Positions 1 to 9,764 of a DNA stretch of 64,000 nt are shown piece by piece. The DNA comes from Lacticaseibacillus saniviri JCM 17471 = DSM 24301. Its GTDB lineage: Bacteria > Bacillota > Bacilli > Lactobacillales > Lactobacillaceae. Where the stretch lies: assembly GCF_001311785.1 (NCBI RefSeq), contig NZ_BBBX01000014.1:1-64000 (forward strand), written 5' to 3'. Within the stretch, counting starts at the first letter, position 1. Each line of letters opens with the position of its first letter. Under the pieces are notes generated by a model that was not told where the DNA came from, ran no database searches, and worked only from the letters and a program-made list of their open reading frames with translations. Position numbers and translations under genes: made by a program.

Positions 1-825
1 TGCTTAACCTATTTGATCTGACATCCAAACTAAAACAAACAATCCAGGCCGAAACTATCATGGTCAGTGCTTAACCTATTTGATCTGACATCCAACTAAA
101 ACCGGAAATTTTCGTGGGCTTTGAAAATTTACGTGCTTAACCTATTTGATCTGACATCCAACTAAAACTGCGTGAGTTTTATGGCATTGAAGGAACATGT
201 GCTTAACCTATTTGATCTGACATCCAACTAAAACTCGAGCTTCACTAATTTTGGTTAATCGCAGTGCTTAACCTATTTGATCTGACATCCAACTAAAACC
301 TTGCTTGCACTGTTTTACTTGCTGCTGTCGTGCTTAACCTATTTGATCTGACATCCAACTAAAACTACAAGAAAAGCTCATGCACTCAGTTTTGAGTGCT
401 TAACCTATTTGATCTGACATCCAACTAAAACACCAGTAGCGTTCATTCTTCAATTCGTATGGTGCTTAACCTATTTGATCTGACATCCAACTAAACGTGT
501 TGATGGTTCGACAGCCCAAAACCGTAGTGCTTAACCTATTTGATCTGACATCCAACTAAAACGATAGTTTATTAAATAGAGAGGCACCAATGTGCTTAAC
601 CTATTTGATCTGACATCCAACTAAAACTGTGATTCAAATGCACCCGGTCCATAATATGTGCTTAACCTATTTGATCTGACATCCAACTAAAACAACGCTC
701 ATACTGATCATCAAACTTAGCGGGTGCTTAACCTATTTGATCTGACATCCAACTAAAACTTACTAATGCACCAACAACCTTACCGACAGGTGCTTAACCT
801 ATTTGATCTGACATCCAACTAAAAC
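1..825 (-). CRISPR. Type II-A CRISPR array, 13 repeats and 12 spacers visible
   Basis: Thirteen copies of a 36-base repeat begin at 1 (cut by the window edge), 67, 133, 199, 264, 330, 396, 462, 527, 592, 658, 724 and 790. They are separated by 12 unrelated spacers of 29-30 bases. On the minus strand the repeat opens with GTTTTAGTTGGATGTCAG, the GTTTTAG start typical of type II-A. That is the same strand as cas9-cas1-cas2-csn2, so crRNA is expected from the minus strand, with the newest spacers next to csn2 (825 side). The copy at 1 has one extra A and the copy at 462 lacks one A, both in A-runs. Only 20 bases separate the first repeat from the csn2 stop, so any leader must overlap csn2. The array may continue left of the window. 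Confidence 0.97.
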
Positions 826-845
826 CGCATTTTTATCATTGGGTT

Positions 846-1526
846 CTAATTATGCTCATCATCGAACGCCACAAAATCCTCGTCAATGTAGATATAGTCG
901 CAATTTGCAAACATATCCTGTCGACTCACTTTTGAGAATTCGATGATAAGAACTTCAATGTCAACATCTGCCACTACTTCGACCAAATTATTAATCTGGC
1001 TGACATCCAAGTAATGACTCAGGTTAGTAAATACTGAAAGTTGATGATCATCAACTTCCGTTAGTGTCTTCAATACGGTTTCAATTATATCATAGGGATG
1101 CTGCTTTATCTCTTCGTCATAACTCAGTTTGACCATCTTCATGATTGCCGGGATTGAATTCTCTGGCGAAACATTGAGTGGTAAGTCGAGTAAGAACGAT
1201 CGGGACAAAACCTCCATTGCCAACTGCTGAGACAGGTCGACGAGACGCTGTTTCTCCTGATCAGTCATTAGCTTGATTAGCTGTTTCTGGACAACACGTT
1301 GAAACGTTCTGTCGAGGTCAATCTCCAGCATCGGGTCCCCATACCACTCACTGTGCGCCGCAACATCCAGTAACTCGTCAAAATCATCTGCCAAGTGAAT
1401 TGTATCCAGCTCTAAGCGAAAGGCGTTCATCAAATCTGTGTACACTTTCGGCGATGCCGTCTCGACGACTAATGGTCGCTTGTTTGTAATGGTCATGGGT
1501 TTATAAGGATAATAAATTAATTTCAT
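846..1526 (-). CDS. csn2: CRISPR adaptation protein Csn2 (type II-A)
   Basis: This 226-residue protein fits the Csn2 family in length and place. Csn2 forms a tetrameric ring that binds double-stranded DNA ends and works with Cas1-Cas2 and Cas9 during spacer acquisition. It is the marker gene of subtype II-A. The start ATG overlaps the cas2 stop (ATGA type), so the two are translationally coupled. The protein is acidic with an alpha/beta pattern and ends in an acidic tail (IDEDFVAFDDEHN). The CRISPR array begins 20 bases after the stop. The reading frame is intact. Assignment rests mainly on context and overall similarity, because Csn2 has few invariant motifs. Confidence 0.9.
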   Translation of the reverse strand: MKLIYYPYKPMTITNKRPLVVETASPKVYTDLMNAFRLELDTIHLADDFDELLDVAAHSEWYGDPMLEIDLDRTFQRVVQKQLIKLMTDQEKQRLVDLSQQLAMEVLSRSFLLDLPLNVSPENSIPAIMKMVKLSYDEEIKQHPYDIIETVLKTLTEVDDHQLSVFTNLSHYLDVSQINNLVEVVADVDIEVLIIEFSKVSRQDMFANCDYIYIDEDFVAFDDEHN

Positions 1527-1843
1527 ATCACGATGGTCCTCGCTGCCGAATTCCGAATATCTTGGCTCTGTTCACCAACAATAAAATTCATGGTTTGATA
1601 CTGGGCCTCAGTCACCATCATGGTCTGTACGGTTCCAGCCGGCGGCGCAAACAACTTAATTCGTTTTTCCAAAAACTTCGCGGACTGTCGTGATGGACAC
1701 ACGCGCACATAAATCGAGTATTGCATCATCAAACAGCCCTCGTTGATTAGCGCCTTACGAAATTTACGGTAATCTCGCCGATTCTGACTCGTTGTCATTG
1801 GCAAATCAAACATGATCATTAATCGCATGACTCGATACCTCAT
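1523..1843 (-). CDS. cas2: CRISPR-associated endoribonuclease Cas2
   Basis: This 106-residue protein is the usual length for type II-A Cas2. It opens with MRYRVMRLMIMFDLPM, the conserved first beta-strand of the ferredoxin-like fold that carries the 'FDLP' aspartate. It continues with the family's 'YRKFRKALINEGCLMMQYSIYVR' block, where the basic stretch lines the DNA contact surface. Cas2 dimerises and bridges two Cas1 dimers in the integrase complex that inserts spacers. The start overlaps the end of cas1 by 38 bases and its stop overlaps the csn2 start, so cas1-cas2-csn2 is one coupled unit. The frame is intact, in contrast to cas9. Confidence 0.95.
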   Translation of the reverse strand: MRYRVMRLMIMFDLPMTTSQNRRDYRKFRKALINEGCLMMQYSIYVRVCPSRQSAKFLEKRIKLFAPPAGTVQTMMVTEAQYQTMNFIVGEQSQDIRNSAARTIVI

Positions 1844-2711
1844 TTGGAATATTCACCTCGATTTCAAATTCATCTAACTCACCGCTCAGATACCTTAAAC
1901 AGCGATTGACATGTTCAGCTACCGCATTTCTTAGAATCGCTTGGCGGCCATTAATTGTCATTTCAAGATTGAGTAAGTCGACTAAGCCGAACTTTACATC
2001 AGGCGTCAATTCAGAGAATTTGTATGTATACACAAATTGATCCACAATTGGCCGAAATGGCTCCATTAAATCTGATCCCAGATTAAAGAGATTATTTTGG
2101 TTGTAATGATGAATCCCTAGAGCCGTCAAGTACCCATTAGCAACTATTTCACGATTAATAGCTGACAAGAGGATTGAATAGCCATAGTTTAGTGCGTCAT
2201 TACGCGGATCAAAATCATCACGACTGAAATTGGGACCAAATAACTGCTGAAAATATCTGCGTGCCACAACGGCCTCTCGATTCGTGATATCATTCAACTC
2301 CAGAGCATCGAGCTCTTGCCCGAGATTACTGCCATCCAAGCCGAGATGATTGAGCACTTGTATCTGATTGGTGATTTTTTCACTTACAATACTCGTCCAC
2401 ATAATCTCAATTCGATTCTGATTCCAATTGTTTTGTTTCTGAATTGTTTGTAACGATTGCCTACTCGAATATTCATTCACCGTTTCCGTGATTGGTTGCC
2501 CATCCCGACCACAAAAGATGACCTTAGCTTCTCCTTCTGCCAGTGCAGCAATTGCTGCAGCGGAGATCATCACCTGTGTTGTGCCAATCAGTAAGACTTG
2601 AATATCATCGATTGGAATTCGTAATGTATCCTCGTTGGTTTGAACCACTAAACTGTGGCTCGCAACTGAGACCTTCGCATGCTGCGTCAACATAACCGTT
2701 CGCCATCCCAT
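1806..2711 (-). CDS. cas1: CRISPR integrase Cas1 (type II)
   Basis: Cas1 is the metal-dependent integrase that inserts spacers with Cas2. I chose the ATG at 2711 (protein MGWRTVMLTQHAKVSV, 301 residues). It has GGAGTGAG just upstream and matches the family N-terminus and length. A start at 2744 would add 11 unrelated residues. Expected catalytic residues are visible: a glutamate in NREAVVARRYFQ, a histidine in ALGIHHYNQNNLF, and a glutamate in DLMEPFRPIVDQFVY. The frame is intact. The gene lies between the tracrRNA and cas2, with cas2 overlapping its 3' end. Confidence 0.95.
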   Translation of the reverse strand: MGWRTVMLTQHAKVSVASHSLVVQTNEDTLRIPIDDIQVLLIGTTQVMISAAAIAALAEGEAKVIFCGRDGQPITETVNEYSSRQSLQTIQKQNNWNQNRIEIMWTSIVSEKITNQIQVLNHLGLDGSNLGQELDALELNDITNREAVVARRYFQQLFGPNFSRDDFDPRNDALNYGYSILLSAINREIVANGYLTALGIHHYNQNNLFNLGSDLMEPFRPIVDQFVYTYKFSELTPDVKFGLVDLLNLEMTINGRQAILRNAVAEHVNRCLRYLSGELDEFEIEVNIPNEVSSHAINDHV

Positions 2712-2723
2712 AAATCTCACTCC

Positions 2724-2752
2724 TTGATTTTCGCACTTTTGCATGCTATTCT
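2724..2752 (+). promoter_or_regulatory. Predicted tracrRNA promoter
   Basis: TTGATT at 2724-2729 and TATTCT at 2747-2752 are separated by 17 bases, a good sigma-A spacing. Transcription would start near 2759, just upstream of the anti-repeat. It lies immediately upstream of the cas1 start and points away from cas1. No experimental support. Confidence 0.5.
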
Positions 2753-2758
2753 ATTTTT

Positions 2759-2905
2759 GTTGGGACGACATCCCCAACGTTTAACCTATTTGATCTGACA
2801 TTCAAGGTTAAAATCAAACAAGGCTTCGGCCAAGTTTTATTCTTAGGGCTCGCTATCGAGCCATACATAAAAACACACCCGTTTCGGCGGGTGTGTTTTC
2901 TTTTG
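2759..2905 (+). ncRNA. tracrRNA for type II-A CRISPR
   Basis: An anti-repeat begins near 2780 (TTTAACCTATTTGATCTGAC...) and pairs with the minus-strand crRNA repeat. The lower stem has six pairs (GUUUUA with UAAAAU), then a bulge of one crRNA base against UGG, then a long upper stem. This is the bulged duplex expected for type II-A guides. Downstream come a nexus-like hairpin (AAGGCTTCGGCC, near 2820), a second hairpin (GGGCTC...GAGCC, near 2847-2862), and a strong terminator hairpin (ACACACCC...GGGTGTGT, then T-run, 2872-2904). A 5' hairpin GTTGGG...CCCAAC sits at about 2759-2778. The RNA is on the opposite strand to the cas genes. Exact ends are predicted. Confidence 0.88.
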
Positions 2906-2906
2906 C

Positions 2907-5900
2907 CTATAAATCCTTCAGTGCCACCCGACGTTCAAACAATCCAGTTGGAGATTGGTAAATGATCTGGGCATCTTCTGAGAGCGTGATACCACCAGTA
3001 CGAACCAGTCGACCTAACGCGCTAAGGCCAAATTCTGGAAATTTCTCCTCTCTCGAGCCTTTGCCGAGAACAATCATCACTCTCGCAATAATGGAGCGCT
3101 GATTCTGATCAGTGCGTGTCTGCTCATTGACTCGACCTACAGGTAAACTCGTAAACTGGTCCAAAGTGCCCAATAATTTCTGGCGTTGTTGGCGAATATT
3201 AAAGGCCAAGAAATATCGGTCGACCTGTTTCAAGATTTGCTGATAAATATCGGCCAGCGATGTCTCTGGCTTTTCATTGCCCTCTGGTTCACGCGTTAAT
3301 CGTTGTTGACTAGCGCGACCCAACCAAAGCGATTGAGGATTCTGCACTTCCATATTTGAAATCAAGAAAACTTCACCATAATTTTGTCAGTAAATCGTTG
3401 TCCTAATGCAACCCGTGACAAAATCACATCGCCACTCTCGTACAACTTCTTTTTACTTGCACTTTGTTCAGCGTTGATAATGAACTGTTTGACTTGCTGC
3501 TTTAACATCGTCTGATCAGTAATACGATTCAGCTGAGACGCGATTGAGACAGGAATATTGAAAACCGGGTATTCAGTACCTTTTTAGTCTGTACCCGCAT
3601 CACTGCCATATAGGCTGTCTTAGCGCTTGAATACCGCCATAAATATCTGTCGGTTTATCAAGCTTCGTCGGAATCAATTTGCGCTTTGTCGTATCACGAT
3701 CAGGTCGGGGATAAATCGTCTGGTCAAAGAGGGCACTCATGTTCGTTGTGTTTTCCCAAACCACAGGTATTTTCTTATAATTGTAAATGGAATCGATGCT
3801 GTCAATCCAATCACTTACTTCAGGTAGCAACTCACCTTTTTGTCCTTATTATCTTTAGTTAGCCGCCGCAAAAAAATTCGTTGTCCCGTATTTCTTGGTG
3901 TCTCCGCGCTTGAATTCACCATAAGTGAAGAAGGGTTTTAAGCCAGCATAATGTTCCAACAAGTACTGTCCAATACGGGCAGCCAATAATGCATCAAACG
4001 CGTGATGATAATCATTCAACTCACGAACTTTGGGGAAGCCCAATTCAGAGCGCACCTGATGCGTCAAATTTGCCTTAATCGTCACAATCTGAATATCTGG
4101 CCACAAGCGATGAATGATTTGCTCAACCGTCTTAATAATCTGTCGCGTTTCAACTAGTTGCCGATTAATGAATCCCGGCGCGTACTTATCAATCTCATCA
4201 CGTTGCATAACCAAATTACGGAACTTCCGGCCACTGATCAAACCGTTATTCTTCAATTGTTGCCAAAAAGCCCGTGGCCCTAGCCCGAAACGTTCAGAAA
4301 CGAACTGATTACTCATCTCCGCATTAATATCTCTAGCTGTCAGTGCGCGATTATCCAGTGAGTCATCCTTTACCAGAGACTGAGGCAAAATATGATCAAT
4401 TTGGTAACTACCCAGGTTTTCAATGTCTAATCGCTTGCCAGTATACATATCGCGTCCATTTTGAGTGAAGTATAGTACCAATCGGTCATTGAATTCTGCA
4501 CTGTTTACAATTTGTGCATTCAGTTCTTCCTTAACCGCTTCATCGATGAAGCTCTGTGCGGCTTGTCTGTACTTTTCTTCCAATTGCTTGCTGCGGCTGA
4601 CACTACGCCGCTTATTTTTTGCGGATCATCAGCTGATTCCAGAAATACCTGTTCGGGTAAAACACCGTGATTAGCGCGAACAATGTCGTTCATCACCTTG
4701 ATAACCTTACGCGCGCCCTTCTTATCGGCAGGTGACAGGTACGCTTCATCCAGAATTTTTTCAACCTGTTCATCCGGCGTAAGTGTCTCTTCTGGTAAGC
4801 GATTGGCATCATACAGACCTTCTTGGAATTGTTCATCTTGCAGGATTTGCATGAAATTATCGCTCGTTGCCCATAATGCTGCCATCACGTTGGTGTGCTT
4901 GCTGGTTGGAATCTGCTGCAGTAATCGCTTCGATAATTTGCCCCAACCGGTGTAGCGAATACTTGCCAAGCGCTTGCGTTGCTGGGTCGTCAACCAGTCC
5001 ACTGTCTTCAACTTATCAAAGAAAATCTGTGTGTCTTCAAAAATAGTTGACCATGCAATGATATCTTCAATATCATTTTGCCGTGTGGGGTCACTAATCG
5101 CTTCGGGTAAAATCTTGCTGTAATCAGCAAACGTCGCGAGACTGCTCATCATCACGTCTTCCTTAGCCAAACCGCCGATATCAGGTGCCTTATCAAACTC
5201 ACCCATGGCCACTAAGGTATCTTGAAGATTCTTCTTGGTAATTGTTTTTCGCTGTTGATCAACAAATAATCGCTGATAGATAAATTGTTTTTGCTCAGTT
5301 GTCAGTGGATGTTTCTCTACACGAATATTATTCAGCTCATTGAGCACCTCAAATTGTTGGTACAAAATACTATGCTTCGGCAGGACATCTTCACCCAGGA
5401 TATATTTATCTGTTGTCTGCATCCGCTGAATGAATCGATTAGCGGTTTTCTCCCGATCGACCACGTCAAAGAAATTCCATGGTGTCAATTCTCCATCGGC
5501 TTTACGAATCATCCAGGCAAACTGTGACTGCTTTTCCGTTACCATTGGCCCCACATAATAAGGCACCCTAAAGCCAATCAGTTCGTCAAGGTAGTACGGC
5601 AGGCGCTTAGCATCCGCCTCAACTGGATTTGGCGTGGCCAGCCATGGATAATAAGCTTTTTGATTCTCAATAATGGCATCAAATTCATGCTGCTGCATCT
5701 GATAAGGAATTTTGCCATTACTCAATGTGCGTTGCTTTAATAAAAACTCATCGTGTGAGATAGCGGTCATAACTGTGCGCGCGTCTGCTGAGTCCACACC
5801 TTCCAGTACCTTGGTCACACGCTTATAAAATGCATCTCTCGGATTTTGTGCGGCATGTTCAATATAGTCCGCATAAGCATCCTTCAGCTCATGGCGCTGT

Positions 5901-6941
5901 GTCTTATCAGGCAAACTGGCAATAACTTGTTTATACAACGCTAATTGTTTCTTATGTTGCGCATAACGCGCCATCATTGCCTCAGAGAAACCCATGCCTT
6001 CAGGAACAAGCGCGGCTAATACAGCAGCCGAATACATCTGATTAGCCGCATCAATCAGTGCATACCCATCCTCATCAAGATCTTCTTCATGCTTGAGTAA
6101 GAAATCATCGAGCTGGCCAAGCGGTTTGGTCCAGTCATTCTTGTCAGTACTCTCAATAGCTGTTGATGTCAATGTCGCTAAGTTAGCCTTCATGCCCACC
6201 ACAGCCTTAGTTAGTGCTGCAATAAAGTCCTTAATCGCCTTACTCTGATTATCTTGAATATCCAGCAGTTGACTGGCCAATACTTTTTGCCGATCAGACT
6301 TGGTCTGTGATTCGTCAAACAAGACGCGCTTAAATGCATCTGATTGTGTCTCATCTGGCACGACCAAAGTTTCTAATTCAGGCAAGCCCGCCGTCACCGC
6401 AGCCATTCGTTGGAATTGATCAAAGAAATCGATTTGTTTAGCGTCAAAGTTGTCCGCGCCATCTTCGATTAAAAAGTGACCCCGATATTTGATGATATGA
6501 TGCATCGCCAGATAAATTTCGCGGACATCAAATTGTCGCTTCTCGTGCATCAACTGGTAGCGCAGGTGATAAATCGTTGGATATTTCGCATGAAACTCTT
6601 GATCACTCATGTCTGACAAAAGGCCCTTATCCGCTCGGATCCCCTTTGGATCCAATGGCGAATCAGCTGAATACTTCTGCCGTAAAAAGAATTCTGGATC
6701 AATTGGTGCTATGTAGGGCTCAAAAAACTCTTTAAAACCGCAAGCGCCATTTGCGCCGCTTGATTCGCCGCCGTGTCGTCCGAAAACCACGTCGATCCGC
6801 AGCTGCTTCGCCACCCTTGAAGCGATAAACCCCGTAAACATTCTTGCCGCGCATTCGCACAAGCTTACCATTAGGGTCAACACCGGCAAATCCTGTCGAG
6901 CCTGTCCCAATATCAAACCCAATCGCATAATGTTCAACCAT
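2907..6941 (-). CDS. cas9: CRISPR effector nuclease Cas9 (type II-A), read with frameshift corrections
   Basis: Cas9 is the RNA-guided double-strand nuclease of this system. The start is ATG 6941 behind GGAGG. In the present sequence it is broken into several frames by about seven single-base indels, near 6735, 4617, 3876, 3837, 3608, 3588 and 3362, mostly in A- or T-runs. Correcting them gives about 1345 residues, normal for lactobacillar II-A Cas9. Catalytic elements survive: RuvC-I Asp10 in AIGFDIGTGSTG, the Arg-rich bridge helix (RRRIKRRKWRLR), RuvC-II Glu in VFLESADD, HNH in YQIDHILPQSL, and RuvC-III in YHHAFDALLAA. The C-terminal PAM-interacting part ends at 2907. Many other conserved genes here carry the same error type, so I read this as an intact gene with sequence errors. 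True decay cannot be excluded. Confidence 0.85.
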
Positions 6942-6968
6942 ATTCCAACCTCCATCACTTATTCATTT

Positions 6969-6997
6969 ATTATCTAACAGGATAAAACTGATAGCAA
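6969..6997 (-). promoter_or_regulatory. Predicted cas9 promoter
   Basis: Reading the minus strand, TTGCTA (6997-6992) and GATAAT (6974-6969) are 17 bases apart. They sit about 28 bases upstream of the cas9 ATG, and a GGAGG ribosome binding site lies between. Confidence 0.5.
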
Positions 6998-7017
6998 CTC
7001 ATTTTTAAAGCGCATTC

Positions 7018-7230
7018 TTAGCGACTTTTCTTCTTTTCCACTCCCAGAATATCTTTCGTGTAAAAAAAGTGAATGTTTAAATAGAATCCCAGCGCGCCAA
7101 TGGCCCACATGATAATCAGCTCGTGTTTGCGCGAGAAGTCAAAGAAGAAGAAGTCCATCAAGATGGCACAGACATACAGCACCACGACAAACACGAGGTG
7201 TGTCAAAACAAACCGTAAGATTGCTCTCAT
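7018..7230 (-). CDS. Small membrane protein, function unknown
   Basis: The gene encodes 70 residues with two likely membrane segments (about residues 5-27 and 38-57) joined by a charged loop (DFSRKHEL), and a very basic C-terminus (VEKKKSR) expected to face the cytoplasm. Its start overlaps the stop of the upstream TPM-domain gene, so the two are probably translated together. It may therefore be a membrane partner of that protein. I do not recognise a family. The frame is intact. Confidence 0.6.
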   Translation of the reverse strand: MRAILRFVLTHLVFVVVLYVCAILMDFFFFDFSRKHELIIMWAIGALGFYLNIHFFYTKDILGVEKKKSR

Positions 7231-7893
7231 TGGTCATCCCGTCCTTCCGTGTAACCGAAGTAATAGCCATCGTCGAATGCAGCATCCGGATCATCAGGCA
7301 TGCCGCTGGGTGGCGTCCGCCGCACAGCGCGAATAAACAAATAGAGCCACCACGCGAGCCAGAAACTAAACATCCAGTCGCGCAAGCTTTCGAGACTGAA
7401 CCGCTCATCCCCCGGTAGTGCGCTCACATGATGATGCAGCATAAACCAGCTATAGCGCCGAACCCACGCCATCACATTCGCACGGGTCACATCAGTCCGT
7501 GATAAGAACGCCGACACGTACCAGTTTTCAAAGTCATTGCCCACATTGTCGGGCATCCGAAAGAAGATGCGATATTTATCATCGACTTCCGCGACACCTA
7601 ACGTTGCGGGACTCACATCATTGGGAAGCTCGACGATATTGCCAGATTCGTATTCGGATTGCAGTTCATCCTGCAAATCCGAATAGTGATCCGATTTTTT
7701 AGGATAACCACGCGGATGGGCGCCTTCACCTTGGCCTTTTTCAAGCGCCGATTGATAGCGATAATTTCAGCGCGATCGGCCTCGTTAAGATGCCGACATC
7801 ATCGTGCACAGCACCACTCGCAGCGACCCGAGCCGCGGGTGTCATCAGTATGCCCACTAGGACAACGAGTAATCCAAACCATAATTTTTTCAT
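7227..7893 (-). CDS. TPM-domain membrane protein, read with two frameshift corrections
   Basis: The start ATG at 7893 opens MKKLWFGLLVVLVGILMTP, a signal peptide or anchor. It is followed by a TPM (YgcG/Psb32-type) domain: VHDDVGIL, then RAEIIAINRRLKKAKVKAP, then RVVIL. Two missing bases, near 7815 and 7702, separate the N-terminal third from the long frame that encodes SDHYSDLQDELQSEYESG onward. Restoring them gives about 222 residues. A single membrane segment (about 180-200, MFSFWLAWWLYLFIRAV) precedes a short acidic tail. TPM proteins are exported or membrane-bound domains of varied and mostly unclear role. The gene is coupled to the small membrane gene downstream. The function here is not known. 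Confidence 0.7.
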
Positions 7894-7933
7894 TCACTTA
7901 TCCCCCAGACAATATTTCACTTCCTGAGTATAA

Positions 7934-7966
7934 CAAAAAAGCCCCTCCACATGGGAGAGGCTTTTT
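7934..7966 (-). terminator. Rho-independent terminator after rplA
   Basis: The inverted repeat AAGCCTCTCCCATGTGGAGG... with a T-run on the minus strand ends ten bases after the rplA stop. It should end the rplK-rplA transcript. Confidence 0.85.
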
Positions 7967-7976
7967 AGTGAGTTGC

Positions 7977-8665
7977 TTAGAATGCAGCAGGATCAACCTT
8001 GACACCAGGGCCAAGTGTTGATGTGACTGTCAAACTCTTGATGTATTGACCCTTAGCTGATGCAGGACGAGCCTTTACCAGTGTGTCATTCATCATCTTG
8101 AAGTTTTCAAACAACTTAGCATCGTCAAAGGATACCTTACCGATAGGTGCGTGAACGATACCAGCCTTGTCAACGCGGTATGCGACTTGACCAGCCTTGA
8201 TATCATTAACAGCCTTGGTAACGTCCATTGTAACGGTACCAGTCTTAGGGTTAGGCATTAAGCCCTTAGGACCGAGGACACGACCTAAACGACCAACTTG
8301 GGCCATCATAGGTGGTGTTGCAACTGCAACATCAAAGTCCATCCAGCCGTCTTGAATCCGTTGAACTAAGTCTTCAGCACCAACAACGTCGGCACCGGCT
8401 TCTTCAGCCTGCTTAGCTTGGTCGCCTTGTGCGAACACAATCACACGAGCGGTCTTACCTGTACCGTTTGGTAAAACAACGGCACCACGGATTTGTTGAT
8501 CAGCCTTCTTTGGATCCAATGCTAAACGGTAGGCAACTTCAACAGTTGCGTCGAACTTAGCAAAATCAGCCTTTTTAACTAATGCTAATGCTTCTTCTGG
8601 ATTGTAAATCTTAGTAGCATCGACAAGCTTTGCTGCCTCGATATACTTCTTACCTTTTTTGCCAT
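7977..8665 (-). CDS. rplA: 50S ribosomal protein L1, one-base deletion near the start
   Basis: L1 forms the L1 stalk of the large subunit and represses its own mRNA. Motifs such as [20 protein letters not shown] and [15 protein letters not shown] are diagnostic. The real start is ATG 8665 behind GGAGG. The sequence there reads ATG-GC-AAAAAA-GG, but the protein frame needs seven A's ([16 protein letters not shown]). With that base restored the protein is 229 residues, the exact family length. Without it the only frame-open start is an upstream one giving a non-family N-terminus. The gene follows rplK by about 88 bases and ends in a terminator. Confidence 0.97.
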
Positions 8666-8753
8666 TCTGGGTTTTCCTCCTTGCAAATGTGGTCAACGGG
8701 ATTATCCCTTCCACTTGATTTACTCAGTTTTCACTGATAATCCGGACTGTGAT

Positions 8754-9178
8754 TTAGCCTTCGACAACGAAGCCCATGGACCGTGCAGTCCCTTCAACCA
8801 TACGCATTGCAGCTTCAACGTCTGCAGCGTTTAGGTCTTGCATCTTTGTTTCAGCGATTTGGCGAACTTGATCCTTGGTTACAGTTGCAACCTTCTTGGT
8901 ATTAGGTTCACCAGAACCACTTTCAACCCCAGCGGCTTTCTTTAAAAGAATGGCAGCTGGAGGGGTCTTCGTAACGAAGTCGAATGAACGATCTTCATAA
9001 ACAGTGATAACAACAGGAATGATCATCCCTGGTTGGTCAGCTGTCCGGGCATTGAAGTCCTTTGTGAAGCCCATGATGTTAATCCCAGCTTGCCCTAAAG
9101 CAGGCCCAACTGGTGGAGCTGGAGTTGCTTTCCCAGCAGGGATTTGGAGTTTAACGATATTTGCTACTTTTTAGCCAC
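8754..9178 (-). CDS. rplK: 50S ribosomal protein L11, one-base deletion near the start
   Basis: L11 sits at the base of the GTPase-associated centre. From [16 protein letters not shown] to [12 protein letters not shown] it is the standard C-terminal two-thirds. The upstream part ([17 protein letters not shown]) is in another frame because GTG-GCT-AAAAA-GTAGCA has five A's where six are needed. With GTG 9178 as start, nine bases after GGAGG, and the A restored, the product is 141 residues, as expected. An ATG two codons earlier is too close to the ribosome binding site and runs into TAA. It is the first gene of rplK-rplA. Confidence 0.97.
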
Positions 9179-9210
9179 GAGACATAACCTCCTTAAGTCC
9201 GTGATGTGGT

Positions 9211-9293
9211 TAAGATGGCCAGGTTATTTTGGCCTCCCACGCGCATGTCGAAACATACTTGAACAATTTAACATGATATCACATGAAATGCAA
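9211..9293 (-). promoter_or_regulatory. rplK promoter and leader hairpin
   Basis: On the minus strand TTGCAT (9293-9288) and TAAATT (9270-9265) are 17 bases apart, a good promoter. The transcribed leader then holds a GGCCA...TGGCC hairpin near 9212-9231. L11-L1 operon leaders often carry an L1-binding hairpin for feedback control. I infer that role from position only. Confidence 0.45.
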
Positions 9294-9308
9294 GGTGAAT
9301 CCTGCGTC

Positions 9309-9749
9309 TTAGAACACTGGCCCGACATATGGCTGACTCGGTAGCGCGCCGAAATCGACGGTCGCAAGTGCGGCAATGTCGCGCGTGAAATAGCGCATGG
9401 CACCCTGGAACATCAGGTTCATTGCCACGTCCGTCACAGCGACACCGACAACGGGCATCTTGTTGGCATACGCATAGCCAATTTCAAATGCGGTCCCGGG
9501 ATCAGTCAGTTGGTGCGCATAGTCCAGTACGGCAACCACGGCATCCGCTTGTTCTAGCCCGCCGACATCTTCATTAAAAACCAATTGTTGCCACTCGGGT
9601 GTGTTCTCGGTTAACCCCGCCGCATTGGTATGATGCATGGGGGCTAAAGACCGCCGTCACGGTCGGATTCTGCTCTAAGGCCGTCCGCACCTGTGCCAGG
9701 CGATCGAGTTGTTCTGGATCAAAAATGGTGCCGCTAAATAAATTCTCAT
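9309..9749 (-). CDS. Nucleoside 2-deoxyribosyltransferase-family protein, two frameshift corrections
   Basis: ATG 9749, behind GGGAGATTAAGG, opens MRIYLAAPFF, the family's first strand with its phosphate/sugar-binding loop. A missing T (TTTTT for six, near 9726) and an extra C (CCCCC for four, near 9640) split the gene. Corrected, it is 146 residues. DAVVAVLDYAHQLTDPGTAFEIGYAYANKMPVV carries the conserved aspartates and the Glu of 'GTAFEIGYA', the family nucleophile region. Such enzymes swap bases between deoxynucleosides in purine/pyrimidine salvage. It lies between a hydrolase gene and rplK, where most relatives have none. Confidence 0.75.
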
Positions 9750-9764
9750 CCTTAATCTCCCAGT

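Noticed and set aside
3600-3830. A 76-residue open frame on the minus strand and an overlapping plus-strand one
   Set aside because: The minus-strand stretch is part of Cas9 (LLPEVSDWIDS...) between two indels; the plus-strand frame is its shadow.
2907-6941. Cas9 as a true pseudogene
   Set aside because: The indels match a window-wide error pattern that also hits essential ribosomal genes; kept as a gene with a caveat.
8666-8714. A longer rplA with an N-terminal extension ([16 protein letters not shown])
   Set aside because: It comes from the same frame after a lost A. The true start, ATG 8665 with GGAGG, matches the L1 family.
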